Shown one piece after another: positions 54,205 through 62,650 of a stretch of 64,000 nucleotides of DNA. Each line of letters opens with the position of its first letter. Within the stretch, counting starts at the first letter, position 1. Source of the DNA: Thermus aquaticus (GTDB lineage Bacteria; Deinococcota; Deinococci; Deinococcales; Thermaceae); the NCBI RefSeq assembly GCF_001280255.1, contig NZ_LHCI01000106.1:352360-416359 (forward strand), given 5' to 3'. The position numbers and the translations under genes are program-made. The notes below the pieces were generated by a model, which was not told the DNA's origin, searched no databases, and worked only from the letters and a program-made list of their open reading frames with translations.

Positions 54205-55320
54205 ATGGAAACCTGGGAATGGATGAAGGCCAACCTGCCCGCCTTTCTCAAGGACCTCGAGGCCCTCGTACGCCGGGAGTCCCCCTCCGGGGACCTTCTG
54301 GGCCTGAAGGAGGCGGCGGGCTTTTTGGAGGAGGCCTTTGGGCCCCTTACGGGCCGGCTTTCCCGCAAGGACACCCCAAGAGGCCCCGTCCTCCTCCTAA
54401 AACGGGAAGGAGAAGGGAAGCCTGTCCTCATCCTCACCCACTACGACACCGTCCACCCCAAGAGGAGCTTCCCAGAGGCCTTCCGCCTAGAGCGGGAGAA
54501 GGCCATCGGCCCGGGGGTCTACGACATGAAGGGGAGCATCATCGCCCTCCTCTACGCCCTGCGCCACGCCGAGGCCACGGGAAGGAGGCTCCCCGCCCTG
54601 GAGATCCTCTTCACCCCCGACGAGGAGGTGGGCTCCCCGGAAAGCCGCCCTCTCATTGAGGCCGCCGCCAAAAAGGCCCGGGCGGCCTTGGTCCTGGAGC
54701 CCCCCACGGCGGAAGGGGACCTGAAGGTGGCCCGCAAGGGGGTGGGCCTTTACCGCCTGAAGGCCCTGGGGAAGGCCGCCCACCAGGGGGTGGAGCCGGA
54801 GAAGGGGGTGAACGCCGTCTTAGAGCTCGCCCACCAGATCCTCAGGGTGGCGGCCCTCGAGGACCGGGAAAAGGGCACCACCCTGGGCCCCAACGTGGTC
54901 CGGGGCGGCACGGTCTCCAACGTGGTGGCCGAGGCGGCCGAGGTGGAGATTGACCTCCGGGTCTGGACCCTGGAGGAGGCCAGGCGGGTGGAGGAAGGCC
55001 TTAAAGCCCTCACCCCCGTCCTCCCGGGGGCGAGGCTGGAACTTTCGGGCGGGCTCAACCGCCCCCCCATGGAGCCCACCCCGGAAAGCCTGGCCCTCTT
55101 CCAAAAGGCCCGGGCCATCGGGGAAAGCCTGGGCCTCGCCTTAAGGCCGGGCCGGGTGGGGGGCGGCTCCGACGGCAACTTCACCGCCCATCTGGGCGTG
55201 CCCACCCTGGACGGCCTGGGGCTTTTGGGCGGGGACGCCCACCAGAAGACGGAGTACGTGGTGGTGCCGGAGATCCCTAGGCGGGTCGCCCTCCTGGCCG
55301 AGCTCCTCTACGCCCTATGA
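54205..55320 (+). CDS. M20-family metallopeptidase (carboxypeptidase G2-like)
   Basis: The product is 371 residues. Metal and catalytic motifs are ILTHYDTVHPKR (His near 78, Asp near 80), the VYDMKGSIIALLYAL bridging Asp, TPDEEVGS (catalytic Glu and metal Glu) and GGDAHQKTEYVVV near the end. A dimerisation insert lies about 180-290. There is no signal peptide, so it acts on cytosolic peptides, glutamyl compounds or folates. It overlaps the YbaK-like gene by 4 bases. Confidence 0.9.
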   Translation: METWEWMKANLPAFLKDLEALVRRESPSGDLLGLKEAAGFLEEAFGPLTGRLSRKDTPRGPVLLLKREGEGKPVLILTHYDTVHPKRSFPEAFRLEREKAIGPGVYDMKGSIIALLYALRHAEATGRRLPALEILFTPDEEVGSPESRPLIEAAAKKARAALVLEPPTAEGDLKVARKGVGLYRLKALGKAAHQGVEPEKGVNAVLELAHQILRVAALEDREKGTTLGPNVVRGGTVSNVVAEAAEVEIDLRVWTLEEARRVEEGLKALTPVLPGARLELSGGLNRPPMEPTPESLALFQKARAIGESLGLALRPGRVGGGSDGNFTAHLGVPTLDGLGLLGGDAHQKTEYVVVPEIPRRVALLAELLYAL

Positions 55321-55637
55321 CCCTCTCCCCTTCCGCCCAAAAGGTCCAGGAGGCCCTGAAGGCCCTGGGCTTCCCCCACCTCCGGGTGGTGGAGCTCCCC
55401 GCCTCCACCCGCACCGCGGAGGAGGCGGCGAGGGCGGTGGGGGCCGGGGTGGGCCAGATCGTGAAGAGCCTGGTCTTCATGGGGGAAGGAGGGGCTTATC
55501 TCTTCCTGGTGAGCGGAAAAAACCGCCTGGACCTGGGTAAGGCCCAGGCCCTGGTGGGAAGCCCCTTGCGCCGGGCTACCCCGGAGGAGCTCCTCGCCCT
55601 CACCGGGGCCCAGGTGGCGGACTTAAAGGAGGCGTAG
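55317..55637 (+). CDS. YbaK-like tRNA deacylase domain, internally shortened
   Basis: The product is 106 residues, about two thirds of the usual roughly 155. The N-terminal part is normal, including the catalytic-Lys strand IVKSLVFMG and the KNRLDLGKAQALVG segment. At RRATPEELLALTGAQVADLKEA (read as RRATPEELLA and LTGAQVADLKEA) it passes straight into what looks like the usual C-terminal end. The GGVPP loop expected after LTG is missing. A deletion between two ATPEE-like repeats would explain it. Function is doubtful. Confidence 0.65.
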   Translation: MTLSPSAQKVQEALKALGFPHLRVVELPASTRTAEEAARAVGAGVGQIVKSLVFMGEGGAYLFLVSGKNRLDLGKAQALVGSPLRRATPEELLALTGAQVADLKEA

Positions 55638-55639
55638 CC

Positions 55640-55915
55640 GTGTGGTTTTTCCGCAGGGACCCCCATGTGAAGCCTGAAGGACCCCTGGCCTTCCGGGTAC
55701 GGGTGCGCACCAGGAGCGGGGAGGTGGTGGAGATCAGGCTTTCCAAGAGCATGGAGATCTCCCCCACGGAAACGGGCTATTTTGTGCGCAAGGAGATCGT
55801 GGCCCCCAGGAGCCTGGACCGGGCGGTGCTTTTGATCTGGTTTGACCGCCGCTACCGCCCCGTGCGCAAGGAGGTCCAGGGCGGGGAGCTTGTGCCCATC
55901 CGGGAGTGGGCGTAG
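55640..55915 (+). CDS. Small conserved basic protein of unknown function
   Basis: The product is 91 residues from a GTG start just after the YbaK-like stop. It is beta-rich and basic (FRVRVRTRSGEVVEIRLS, FDRRYRPVRKEVQGG) with no known motif. It is one of four closely packed small genes that may be an operon with the M20 peptidase. Confidence 0.6.
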   Translation: MWFFRRDPHVKPEGPLAFRVRVRTRSGEVVEIRLSKSMEISPTETGYFVRKEIVAPRSLDRAVLLIWFDRRYRPVRKEVQGGELVPIREWA

Positions 55916-56075
55916 AGTTAGGGTCTTCGCCCTGGCCTACCTGGGGGTCCTCCTTCTCACCTGGCAGGAGCCCTCTAGCCTCCTCCTTCTCCTCCTCTCC
56001 CTCATCCTCCTCTTGGGAGCGGTTTTCGTCTACCTGGTCCTGAGGCTTGTGGACGCCATCGTGGCCTCCCTTTAG
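55890..56075 (+). CDS. Small membrane protein
   Basis: It is about 61 residues from a TTG, or fewer if translation starts within the coding end of the previous gene; the true start is unclear. It contains two hydrophobic helices (VFALAYLGVLLLTW and SLLLLLLSLILLLGAVFVYLV). It ends two bases before the next gene. No function can be assigned. Confidence 0.45.
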   Translation: MCPSGSGRRVRVFALAYLGVLLLTWQEPSSLLLLLLSLILLLGAVFVYLVLRLVDAIVASL

Positions 56076-56077
56076 CC

Positions 56078-56476
56078 ATGGTCTTCCGCCGCAACCCCAC
56101 CCCCCCCGAGGGCAACTGGAAGCCCACCCCCGAGGAGTGGCGGGTCTACACCCTCTGCGATGGGCGGCGCACCGAGGAAGAGGTGGTGCGGGAAAGCGGT
56201 TTGGGAGAAGGCGCCTACCTGATTCTGGCAAACCTCCTGAAGCGGGGCCTCATCCTCCCCGTGGAGGGCCCCAAGGAGCTTTGCGGGAAGCTGGTGGACC
56301 TCCTTAAAACCCGCTTGGGCCCCTGGGCTGAGCCCTTTGTTAAGCGGCTTCAGGCCTGCGAGAGTCGGGAGACCCTCGAGGAGGAGGCCCTGCGGGTGGC
56401 CCTCAAGGTCAAGCTCACCCTGGACAAAAGGGCTGGGGAGGAGCTGGAAAAGGCCATTAGGGCTCTCTTTCGCTAG
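56078..56476 (+). CDS. Small protein with PATAN/DUF4388-like winged-helix features, function unknown
   Basis: This 132-residue soluble protein opens with MVFRRNPTPPEGNWKPTPEEWRVY, then has a winged-helix-like YTLCDGRRTEEEVVRESGL followed by a helical C-terminus. The GxRTxxEVVxxSGL pattern resembles the DNA-binding-like helix region of DUF4388-associated proteins. A gene with a DUF4388-like N-terminus lies just beyond the symporter. It is convergent with the symporter gene. Confidence 0.5.
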   Translation: MVFRRNPTPPEGNWKPTPEEWRVYTLCDGRRTEEEVVRESGLGEGAYLILANLLKRGLILPVEGPKELCGKLVDLLKTRLGPWAEPFVKRLQACESRETLEEEALRVALKVKLTLDKRAGEELEKAIRALFR

Positions 56477-56483
56477 GGGGCCC

Positions 56484-57839
56484 TCAACGGGGCGGCACCC
56501 AGGGCTCCCCGCGGAAGAAGCCGTAGACCAGGCGCCCCACCACCCCGCCCAAGAGGACCAGGCCCAGGAGGTTGGGGATGGCCATGAGGCCGTTTAAGGT
56601 GTCGGAGATGGCCAGGAAGGCCTCGAGGCCCCCCAAAGGCCCCACGAAGGCCAGGGTGGCGAAGGTGAGGCGGTAGGGCCAGCGGATCCCCTCCCCGAAG
56701 AGGAAGGCGGCGGCCTCCTCGCCGTAAAAGCCCCAGGCCACCATGGTCCCCAGGGCGAAGACCGCCACGGTGAGGGCCAGGGCCACCCCGCCCAGAGGGT
56801 GGGCCCCGAAGAGGGCCTGGGCGGCCTCGGCGGCGCTTCCCCCCTTTTGCCAAAGCCCCGAGGCGATGAAGGTGAGGGCGGTGAGGGAGGTCACCAGGAA
56901 GCTTATGAACATCTCCGTGACCCCCCAGAAGCCCTGGCGCACGGGGTGGTCCACCTGGGCCTGGGCGTGGGCGATGGCCGCCGAGCCCAGCCCGGCCTCG
57001 TTGGCAAAGATGCCCCGGCCCAGGCCGGCGTTGATGGCGGCGAAGAGGCTGTACCCCGCCGCCCCGCCTAAGGCGGCCTCGGGGCTGAAGGCGGCCCGGA
57101 AGACCAGGGCCAGGGCCTCCAGAAGGCGCCCGCCGTAGAGGGCGAGAAGGGGCCCCACCGCCACCAGGAAGAGCAGGAGCTTGAGGGGCACCACCACCTG
57201 GGCGAAGCGGGCGACCCGCACGATCCCCCCGCCCAGGACCACGCCCACCAGCAGGGCCAGGAAGAGGCCCACCAGGGCCGGGGGAGCCCCCAGGGGGGCG
57301 AGGGCCCCGCCCACCGCTCCGGCCTGGGAGAGGTTGCCGATGCCGAAGGCGCTCAGCGCGGCGAAGAAGGCGAAGAGGTGGCCCAGGAAGCGGAGGCGGG
57401 GAAGCCCGCGGGAGAGGTAGTACATGGGCCCACCGGAGACGGAGCCGTCGGCGAAGCGGCGGCGGTAGTGCACGGCCAGGGTGGCCTCGGCGAACTTGGT
57501 GCCGGTGCCGAAGAAGTAGCCCAGCCACATCCAGAAGACGGCCCCGGGGCCTCCCAGAAGGATCGCCGCCAGCATGCCGAGGAGGTGGCCGGTGCCGATG
57601 GTGGCCGAGAGGGCCACCATGGTGGCCTGGAAGGGGGTGATCTGGCCGCCAAAGCCGTAGGCCCGCTCCCGGATGGCCCCCAGGGTCTCGCTGAAGGAAA
57701 CCCGGACCATCCGCAGGGGGGCGCTAAACCAACGGATCTGGAAGATGACCAGATAAGCCCCCACCAGGAGGAAGACCAGCTTCATAGGGAAGCCGTAAAC
57801 GATGCGGTTTAGACCTTCGTTCAGGGTCAGGATGTCCAT
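56484..57839 (-). CDS. Alanine/glycine:cation symporter (AGCS family)
   Basis: The product is 451 residues with about 11 membrane segments. It carries the family signature region FANEAGLGSAAIAHA and the early GGQITPFQATMVALSATIGTG (split as GGQITPFQATM and VALSATIGTG). It imports alanine or glycine with Na+ or H+. It starts three bases after the stop of the DUF4388-like gene upstream, so the two are probably one transcript. Confidence 0.92.
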   Translation of the reverse strand: MDILTLNEGLNRIVYGFPMKLVFLLVGAYLVIFQIRWFSAPLRMVRVSFSETLGAIRERAYGFGGQITPFQATMVALSATIGTGHLLGMLAAILLGGPGAVFWMWLGYFFGTGTKFAEATLAVHYRRRFADGSVSGGPMYYLSRGLPRLRFLGHLFAFFAALSAFGIGNLSQAGAVGGALAPLGAPPALVGLFLALLVGVVLGGGIVRVARFAQVVVPLKLLLFLVAVGPLLALYGGRLLEALALVFRAAFSPEAALGGAAGYSLFAAINAGLGRGIFANEAGLGSAAIAHAQAQVDHPVRQGFWGVTEMFISFLVTSLTALTFIASGLWQKGGSAAEAAQALFGAHPLGGVALALTVAVFALGTMVAWGFYGEEAAAFLFGEGIRWPYRLTFATLAFVGPLGGLEAFLAISDTLNGLMAIPNLLGLVLLGGVVGRLVYGFFRGEPWVPPR

Positions 57840-57842
57840 AGC

Positions 57843-58625
57843 CTACACCTCCGGCACCACTTCCACCTTATCCCCCCGGCGCAGGCGGAGGCGCCTAAGG
57901 TCCTCCTCCAGAAGCCCAAGCCGCCCGGGGATGTTGGGCCTGGGGCGCACCTCCATGAGTGCCCCCGAGGGGTTTAGCCTCAGGCGGAACCCGTGGCGGA
58001 TGGCCCGGGCCCACTGGGCGTAAAGGGGCTCGTCCACGTAGGCGACCCCCGTTCCCGGGCCGTAGATGGGAAGGACCAGAAGGGAGACGGGAGGAAGGGC
58101 CAGCTTTGGGACGGCCTCGAGGACCCCCAGGCCAAGAAGGGTGTTCAGGACGCGGGCGAGCCGCAAGGGCCCCGGGGCCAGAAGCACCTCGGCGATGCGC
58201 TTCCCCTCCACCTGGGCCAGGACCCCCAAGGCCTCCGGGGGAAGTTCCACCTCCCCACCCCCCGGCCCAAGCCGCAAGACATACCCCCAGTCCGGGGGGA
58301 GGTTGAGCTTTTCCCAAGCGGCCTGGGCCTCCGCCAGGCGGGCGGGGACGGCGAGCCCCCCTAAGAGGGTGGTGTGGGGCGGAAGAACCTCGGGCTCAAA
58401 GGTGAAGGAGGCCCGCCTGAGCCCGGCCAGGAGGTCCAAGGCCTCCTCCCCCTCGAGGGCCCGCCCCCCGGCCTGGACCCGGGCGTGGAGCACCTGGCCG
58501 CCCCTCAGATAGACCTCGGCCTCCAGAAAGGGGGCTCGGAGGAAAAGCCGCCCTGTGCGCCCCGCTTGCATGAGGGCGCCCACCAGGGAAGGAAAGGGGA
58601 ACTCTGCCAGGTTGCCCGAAAGCAT
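57843..58625 (-). CDS. DUF4388 (PATAN-like) domain protein
   Basis: The product is 260 residues. The N-terminal MLSGNLAEFPFPSLVGALMQ to about 90 (GRTGRLFLRAPFLEAEVYLRGGQVLHA, read as GRTGRLFLR and VYLRGGQVLHA) matches the DUF4388/PATAN fold often linked to signalling and gliding regulators. The rest is a helical and beta-rich unknown region. The ATG at 58623-58625 has GGGGGGA upstream and TAAAAC near 58638. It is upstream of the symporter gene and may regulate it, but this is a guess. Confidence 0.65.
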   Translation of the reverse strand: MLSGNLAEFPFPSLVGALMQAGRTGRLFLRAPFLEAEVYLRGGQVLHARVQAGGRALEGEEALDLLAGLRRASFTFEPEVLPPHTTLLGGLAVPARLAEAQAAWEKLNLPPDWGYVLRLGPGGGEVELPPEALGVLAQVEGKRIAEVLLAPGPLRLARVLNTLLGLGVLEAVPKLALPPVSLLVLPIYGPGTGVAYVDEPLYAQWARAIRHGFRLRLNPSGALMEVRPRPNIPGRLGLLEEDLRRLRLRRGDKVEVVPEV

Positions 58626-58713
58626 TCCCCCCTGTTTTACCACACCCCTCCCTAGCCGTCCAGGCGGGGTATCCTGAGGTGTGAACCTCCTTCTGCTCCA
58701 CGGCTTCACCTAG

Positions 58714-59758
58714 TCACTTGAAGTGCACATTAGCGCACTCCGGCCCTCCACCAGGATGAGGACCTGAGCCTATCTTCCACCCCTTCCACGATCCGTGCAG
58801 GATGGGCTTGAGGGGAGAAAGGTCCCTGGGCACCTCAAGCCCGAGAAGGGGAAGGAAAAGGCCTACCCTCAGGACCCGCCAGGGATAGGCGCCGGAGGGG
58901 TTCCTTCCCTTGGTTACCCCCTTCCGGCTCCCCGGCGAGCCCTGAAGGCTTGAGACGAGGGTCAGGGCGGCCTTGGCCTTCCCCAGGTCCCGGGAAAGCC
59001 TCCGCCTGTGGTAGGGGTTCTTCTCCGCCTCTTTGAGCTTTTGGAGTTCCTGGAGGTGGTTCCCGTAGAACCCCTGGACGTGGGCGAGAAACGCATTGTC
59101 CTTGAGGAGCGCCTCGTACCCCTTGGGAAGCTTCTCCTCAAACCCCAGGGCTCTACGGCCAATGACGTAGGCCGCGGCCACGTCCTTGGAGAGGGAGAGC
59201 CCTGGGGCGTACTTGAGGGCACGGACATAAGCGCCGTTTCCCAGGTTGACCCGGAGCCAGAGGGCACCGTCCCCGGGTTCCAAACGCAGGTTGGCGTTGC
59301 CCTTCTTGGCGGCGTCACCCCGGGAGTAGAGGAAGCCTTGCCTCCTTTCCTTCCACGCCCGCTTGAGGGCTAGAAGCGCTTTACCTGATAGGTGTCCCCG
59401 TGTGAGTTGCTCAAAGAGCTTTCTGCCCCCGAAGACCACCTTGCGGGGGTCTTGGCCCAGTTCCCGGGCAGAGTCCAGGGCGGCCTGGGCCTTTTCTATG
59501 GCCCCATCGGCGTAGCGGGTGTTGAGGCCGAAGAGCCTGCAGAGGGGACTATCCTCGCCGCTTGAGCTCTTTCCGATCCCGCCCTTCCAGAAGGCGCTGG
59601 TAAGCGAACCTCACCGCGCTGGAGAAGCGACGCATGAGGTCCAGGACGGCCTGTTCGTCTTCTTCCTTGAGGAAGACCAGGCGGGCGTGGACACCCTGGA
59701 AGACCTTGGAAGGCTCAGCCTTGGGCATTCCGGACCGCATTTTACCGCCTTTCGGCAC
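58714..59758 (-). pseudogene. Degraded TnpB-like (IS200/IS605) gene
   Basis: Two overlapping reading frames belong together: MPKGGKMRSGMPKAEP to KELKRRG (59758-59549), and after a slip near 59552 GEDSPLCRLFGLNTRYADGA to a stop at 58714. The N-terminal half fits TnpB (VHARLVFLKEEDEQAVLDLM, NTRYADGA). The RuvC Asp/Glu residues and CXXC zinc ribbon expected later are absent; after GKAKAALTLVSS the sequence jumps to a Pro-rich tail. The enzyme cannot be active. The segments beside it (58640-58740 and 59760-59850) may hold remains of the element ends. Confidence 0.65.
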
Positions 59759-59856
59759 CCTTGCCGCAGGCGCATTCCTGCGCCGTTGTTTAAGGTCGGT
59801 GCAGAAGAGAGATGGTGTGCTAGGTTGTGGGCTATTTTTGGCGCAGGACTGGCTTA

Positions 59857-59885
59857 TTGCTAACAGTACTCACTTGCGTTAAACT
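59857..59885 (+). promoter_or_regulatory. Promoter of the ZIP transporter gene
   Basis: TTGCTA (59857-59862) and TAAACT (59880-59885) are 17 bp apart, and the ATG follows seven bases later. The promoter sits just beside the degraded tnpB-like gene. Confidence 0.65.
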
Positions 59886-59892
59886 AACGGCC

Positions 59893-60639
59893 ATGGAACC
59901 CTTGCCTATATCCCCCTGGACCGTCTTTCTCTACGCCCTGCTGACGGCGGTGGCCACGGGGCTTGGAGCCCTCCCCTTCCTCTTCACCCAAAACGTCCTC
60001 AGGCGGCACCTGGGACTGGCCCACGCCGCCGCCGCCGGGCTCATGCTTTCCGCCAGCTTCGGCCTCATCTACGAGGGGGTTCACTACAGCCTCGCCAGGA
60101 CGCTTCTCGGCATCCTTCTGGGCCTCCTCTTCATCCAGCTCTCCCACCGCTACCTCCAGGGCAGGGAGGTGAGCTTCGGCTCCATGAATGGCCTGGACGC
60201 CCGCAAAGCCCTCATGATCGTGGGCATCATGACCCTTCACTCCTTCGCCGAGGGGGTGGGGGTGGGGGTGGCCTTCGGGGGCGGGGAGGCCTTGGGGGTC
60301 TTCATCACCCTGGCCATCGCCATCCACAACATTCCCGAGGGCCTGGCCATCAGCCTGGTCCTCATCCCTAGGGGGGTGAGCGTCCTGGGGGCCGCCTTGT
60401 GGAGCGTCTTCTCCAGCCTGCCCCAACCCCTTATGGCCGTGCCCGCCTTTCTCTTCGTGGAGGTCTTCAAGCCCGCCTTACCTGTGGGCCTGGGCTTCGC
60501 CGCCGGGGCCATGATCTGGATGGCGGTGGCGGAGATCCTCCCCGACGCCCTCAAGGAGGCGGAGGCCGAGGGCGTGGCCACGGTCCTCACCCTGGCAGCA
60601 GCCCTCATGGTGGCCTTCCAGATCCTCCTGGGGGGCTAA
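59893..60639 (+). CDS. ZIP-family metal transporter
   Basis: The product is 248 residues with eight predicted membrane segments. The binuclear metal site is seen in HSFAEGVGVGVAFGGG (helix 4) and AIAIHNIPEGLAISL (helix 5), with a variable loop between helices 3 and 4. It imports zinc or iron, or exports into the cytosol from the periplasm. ATG 59893 is chosen by its promoter spacing; an upstream TTG would overlap the promoter. It may feed the zinc-handling genes at 38-42 kb, though they are not linked. Confidence 0.88.
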   Translation: MEPLPISPWTVFLYALLTAVATGLGALPFLFTQNVLRRHLGLAHAAAAGLMLSASFGLIYEGVHYSLARTLLGILLGLLFIQLSHRYLQGREVSFGSMNGLDARKALMIVGIMTLHSFAEGVGVGVAFGGGEALGVFITLAIAIHNIPEGLAISLVLIPRGVSVLGAALWSVFSSLPQPLMAVPAFLFVEVFKPALPVGLGFAAGAMIWMAVAEILPDALKEAEAEGVATVLTLAAALMVAFQILLGG

Positions 60640-60803
60640 TACCACCCCATGCTGGCCCAAGCCAGCATGGGGGCCCCGGCAAAAGGTTCCTGGGGAAGTT
60701 ACCAGGCATGCCGAAGGAAACAGGATAAGTACCCCATCGCGGCAAAAGCCGCGGCGGGGGCCCCAGAAAAGCCCTTAGCCCCGACTTGGGCACCTCACGT
60801 TGC
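60638..60803. repeat. Hairpin-headed repeats, type A and type B in tandem
   Basis: Type A stem: CCCCATGCTGGC (60645-60656), loop CCAA, complement (60661-60672), with the GGCAAAAGGTT tail and GGCATGCCGAAGG. Type B follows: stem CCCCATCGCGGC (60732-60743), AAAA, GCCGCGGCGGGG (60748-60759), tail CCAGAAAAGCCCTTAGCCCC and ACTTGGGC. Both lie in the spacer of the convergent ZIP and sfsA genes. This is the only place where full-length A and B copies abut. Confidence 0.78.
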
Positions 60804-60822
60804 GAAACCCATGCGCGGGCGC

Positions 60823-61485
60823 TTAGGTGGCCCAGGGAAGGGGATTTTCCAAGTGGAGGGCCGTTAGGCTGGGCCGGACCCGGAAGGCCAAAAGCTCCAC
60901 CCCCGCCTCCTTAGCCTCCTGGGCCGCCTGCAGGAGCCCCCGGTCCTCCGGGTCCAGGGCGAAGGCTTGGGCCAGGGGGTGCTGCACCATCCAGACGGCG
61001 TAGGCCCCCTTCCCCTGGCGGGCCAGGCGGGCGAGGAGCCTGAGGTGCCAGGCCCCCCTCTTTGTGGGGGCGTCGGGGAAAAGGGCCAGACCGCCCTCCA
61101 CCCGATTGCAGTTCTTGGCCTCCAAGAAGACCTCCTCCCCAGAAAGCCGGGCCCAGAAGTCAAGCCGCTTGCCCTCGAGGCGCACCTCCCGCCTCAGGGC
61201 CTCCAAAGCCCCAAAGCGCCCCGAAAAAAGAATTTGCTCCAAAAGGTCCTCGGCCAAGGAGGCGTCCACCCCCACCAGCACGCCCCGGCTCTCCACCAGG
61301 ACCATCCGGCCCAGGGTTTTGGGGCTGGGCTTGGGGTGGTAGTGGCAAGGAGCGCCGGGGATGAGGAGCTCGGCCATGCGGCCGGAGTTGGGCAGGTGCA
61401 AAGGCCCCACGTCCGCCTCAACCAGGAAGCGGCCCTTGCGCCTCAGGAAGCGGCAGGGCAGAAGGGGCGGCAGGGGCAGGACCAC
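60823..61485 (-). CDS. sfsA: SfsA-family protein
   Basis: The product is 220 residues with the family's N-terminal RFLVEADVGPLHLPNSGRM and C-terminal nuclease-like EVFLEAKNCNRV and DAPTKRGAWHLRLL segments. Originally named for sugar-fermentation stimulation, SfsA members have a DNA-binding OB-like domain and a nuclease-like fold; their true role is unclear. It is single and convergent with the ZIP gene across tandem repeats. Confidence 0.88.
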   Translation of the reverse strand: MVLPLPPLLPCRFLRRKGRFLVEADVGPLHLPNSGRMAELLIPGAPCHYHPKPSPKTLGRMVLVESRGVLVGVDASLAEDLLEQILFSGRFGALEALRREVRLEGKRLDFWARLSGEEVFLEAKNCNRVEGGLALFPDAPTKRGAWHLRLLARLARQGKGAYAVWMVQHPLAQAFALDPEDRGLLQAAQEAKEAGVELLAFRVRPSLTALHLENPLPWAT

Positions 61486-61496
61486 GCCCTAAAGAT

Positions 61497-61617
<121 letters not shown>

Positions 61618-61624
61618 ATGGCTT

Positions 61625-61715
61625 TGGCGGAGGGTGAGGGATTCGAACCCCCGGTGGGCGCAAGGCCCACAGCGGTTTTCAAGACCGCCGCCTTCAACCG
61701 CTCGGCCAACCCTCC
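61625..61715 (-). tRNA. tRNA-Ser(UGA)
   Basis: A class II tRNA: acceptor GGAGGGT/ACCCTCC, anticodon loop CTTGAAA (anticodon TGA), long variable arm TGTGGGCC-TTGC-GCCCACC, T-arm GGGTTCGAATCCC and encoded CCA. Seven bases separate it from tRNA-Ser(GCU). Confidence 0.95.
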
Positions 61716-61759
61716 AGGACTGGCCGCAAACTTAACTATGGCGGAAACCCTCCCGCTTG

Positions 61760-62650
61760 TCAAGGGCGCATCCAGGCCAGGAGGAACCGCTCCGACAGGG
61801 CTTCCATGGCGGGGATCACCGTGTGGTGCAGGTCCGGGAAGAGGATCAGGTGGTCGTCCTCCTCGGGGCCAAAGCCCGTGGGCCGGAGGCAGGCCCGGCC
61901 CTTGGTGAGGGGCCCCGTCCAAACCTCCCCCTCCCGGGTCAGGGCCACCTGGTGGACCCGCCGCCCCATGGCCTCCCGCACGTCCCGGAGGCGGCAGGAC
62001 TGGGTGGGGGGAATCAGGGGGTCGTTGCCCGCCTGGAGGACGAGGAGGGGGGCCCGAAGGCGGGAAGCGTAGGGTAGGGGGCTTTGGCGGGCCAGGGCCT
62101 CCGGGGTGTCGCCGAAGATCTCCCGCCAGCGGGAAAGGGCCTTGGGGCGGCTTCGCCTCAGGATGGCCACCTGCTCGGCGAAGTCCATGGGGCCGATGGC
62201 GAAGACCACCCCCCTGGCCTTCCCCTCGAGGGCCGCCGCCTTGAGGGCCACGCAGGCCCCCAAGGAGTAACCCGCATAGGCGTGCCGGTCCGCCCCAAGC
62301 CGCGGGAGAAGGCGGGCCAGGTGGGCCAGGTCCTCCGCCTCCTCCAGGCAGCCCGTGATCCTCCCCCCGCTCTTGCCACGGCCCCGCAGGTGGGGCACCA
62401 CGCCCAAAAAGCCCCGCTCCGCCCAGGCCCGGCACCGGGCCAGCATGCTGGCCGTGGGGGGGCCAAACCCCCCGGGGACCAGGAGAACCGCTCCCTGGGG
62501 CGGTCCCTTTGGGCGGCAGACCTGGGCGAAGAGGCCTACCCCCGCCCGCCGGTACCGGACCCCCTCCCCCTCCCAGACCAGAGGCGGGGGCGTAAGAAGC
62601 CCCAAGAGGACCAGGACAAGGGGGGGAAGGAGAAGCCAGAGGCGCCTCAT
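61760..62650 (-). CDS. Exported alpha/beta hydrolase (dienelactone-hydrolase-like)
   Basis: The product is 296 residues. A hydrophobic N-terminus (LLLPPLVLVLLGLL, 5-18) suggests a signal or anchor. The fold shows the nucleophile elbow GYSLGACVAL (Ser near 129), an acid in the late LLVLQAGNDPLIPP and the catalytic His in DLHHTVIPAM. It overlaps the acyltransferase gene by ATGA. Substrate unknown; an ester in the envelope is plausible given the neighbour. Confidence 0.82.
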   Translation of the reverse strand: MRRLWLLLPPLVLVLLGLLTPPPLVWEGEGVRYRRAGVGLFAQVCRPKGPPQGAVLLVPGGFGPPTASMLARCRAWAERGFLGVVPHLRGRGKSGGRITGCLEEAEDLAHLARLLPRLGADRHAYAGYSLGACVALKAAALEGKARGVVFAIGPMDFAEQVAILRRSRPKALSRWREIFGDTPEALARQSPLPYASRLRAPLLVLQAGNDPLIPPTQSCRLRDVREAMGRRVHQVALTREGEVWTGPLTKGRACLRPTGFGPEEDDHLILFPDLHHTVIPAMEALSERFLLAWMRP

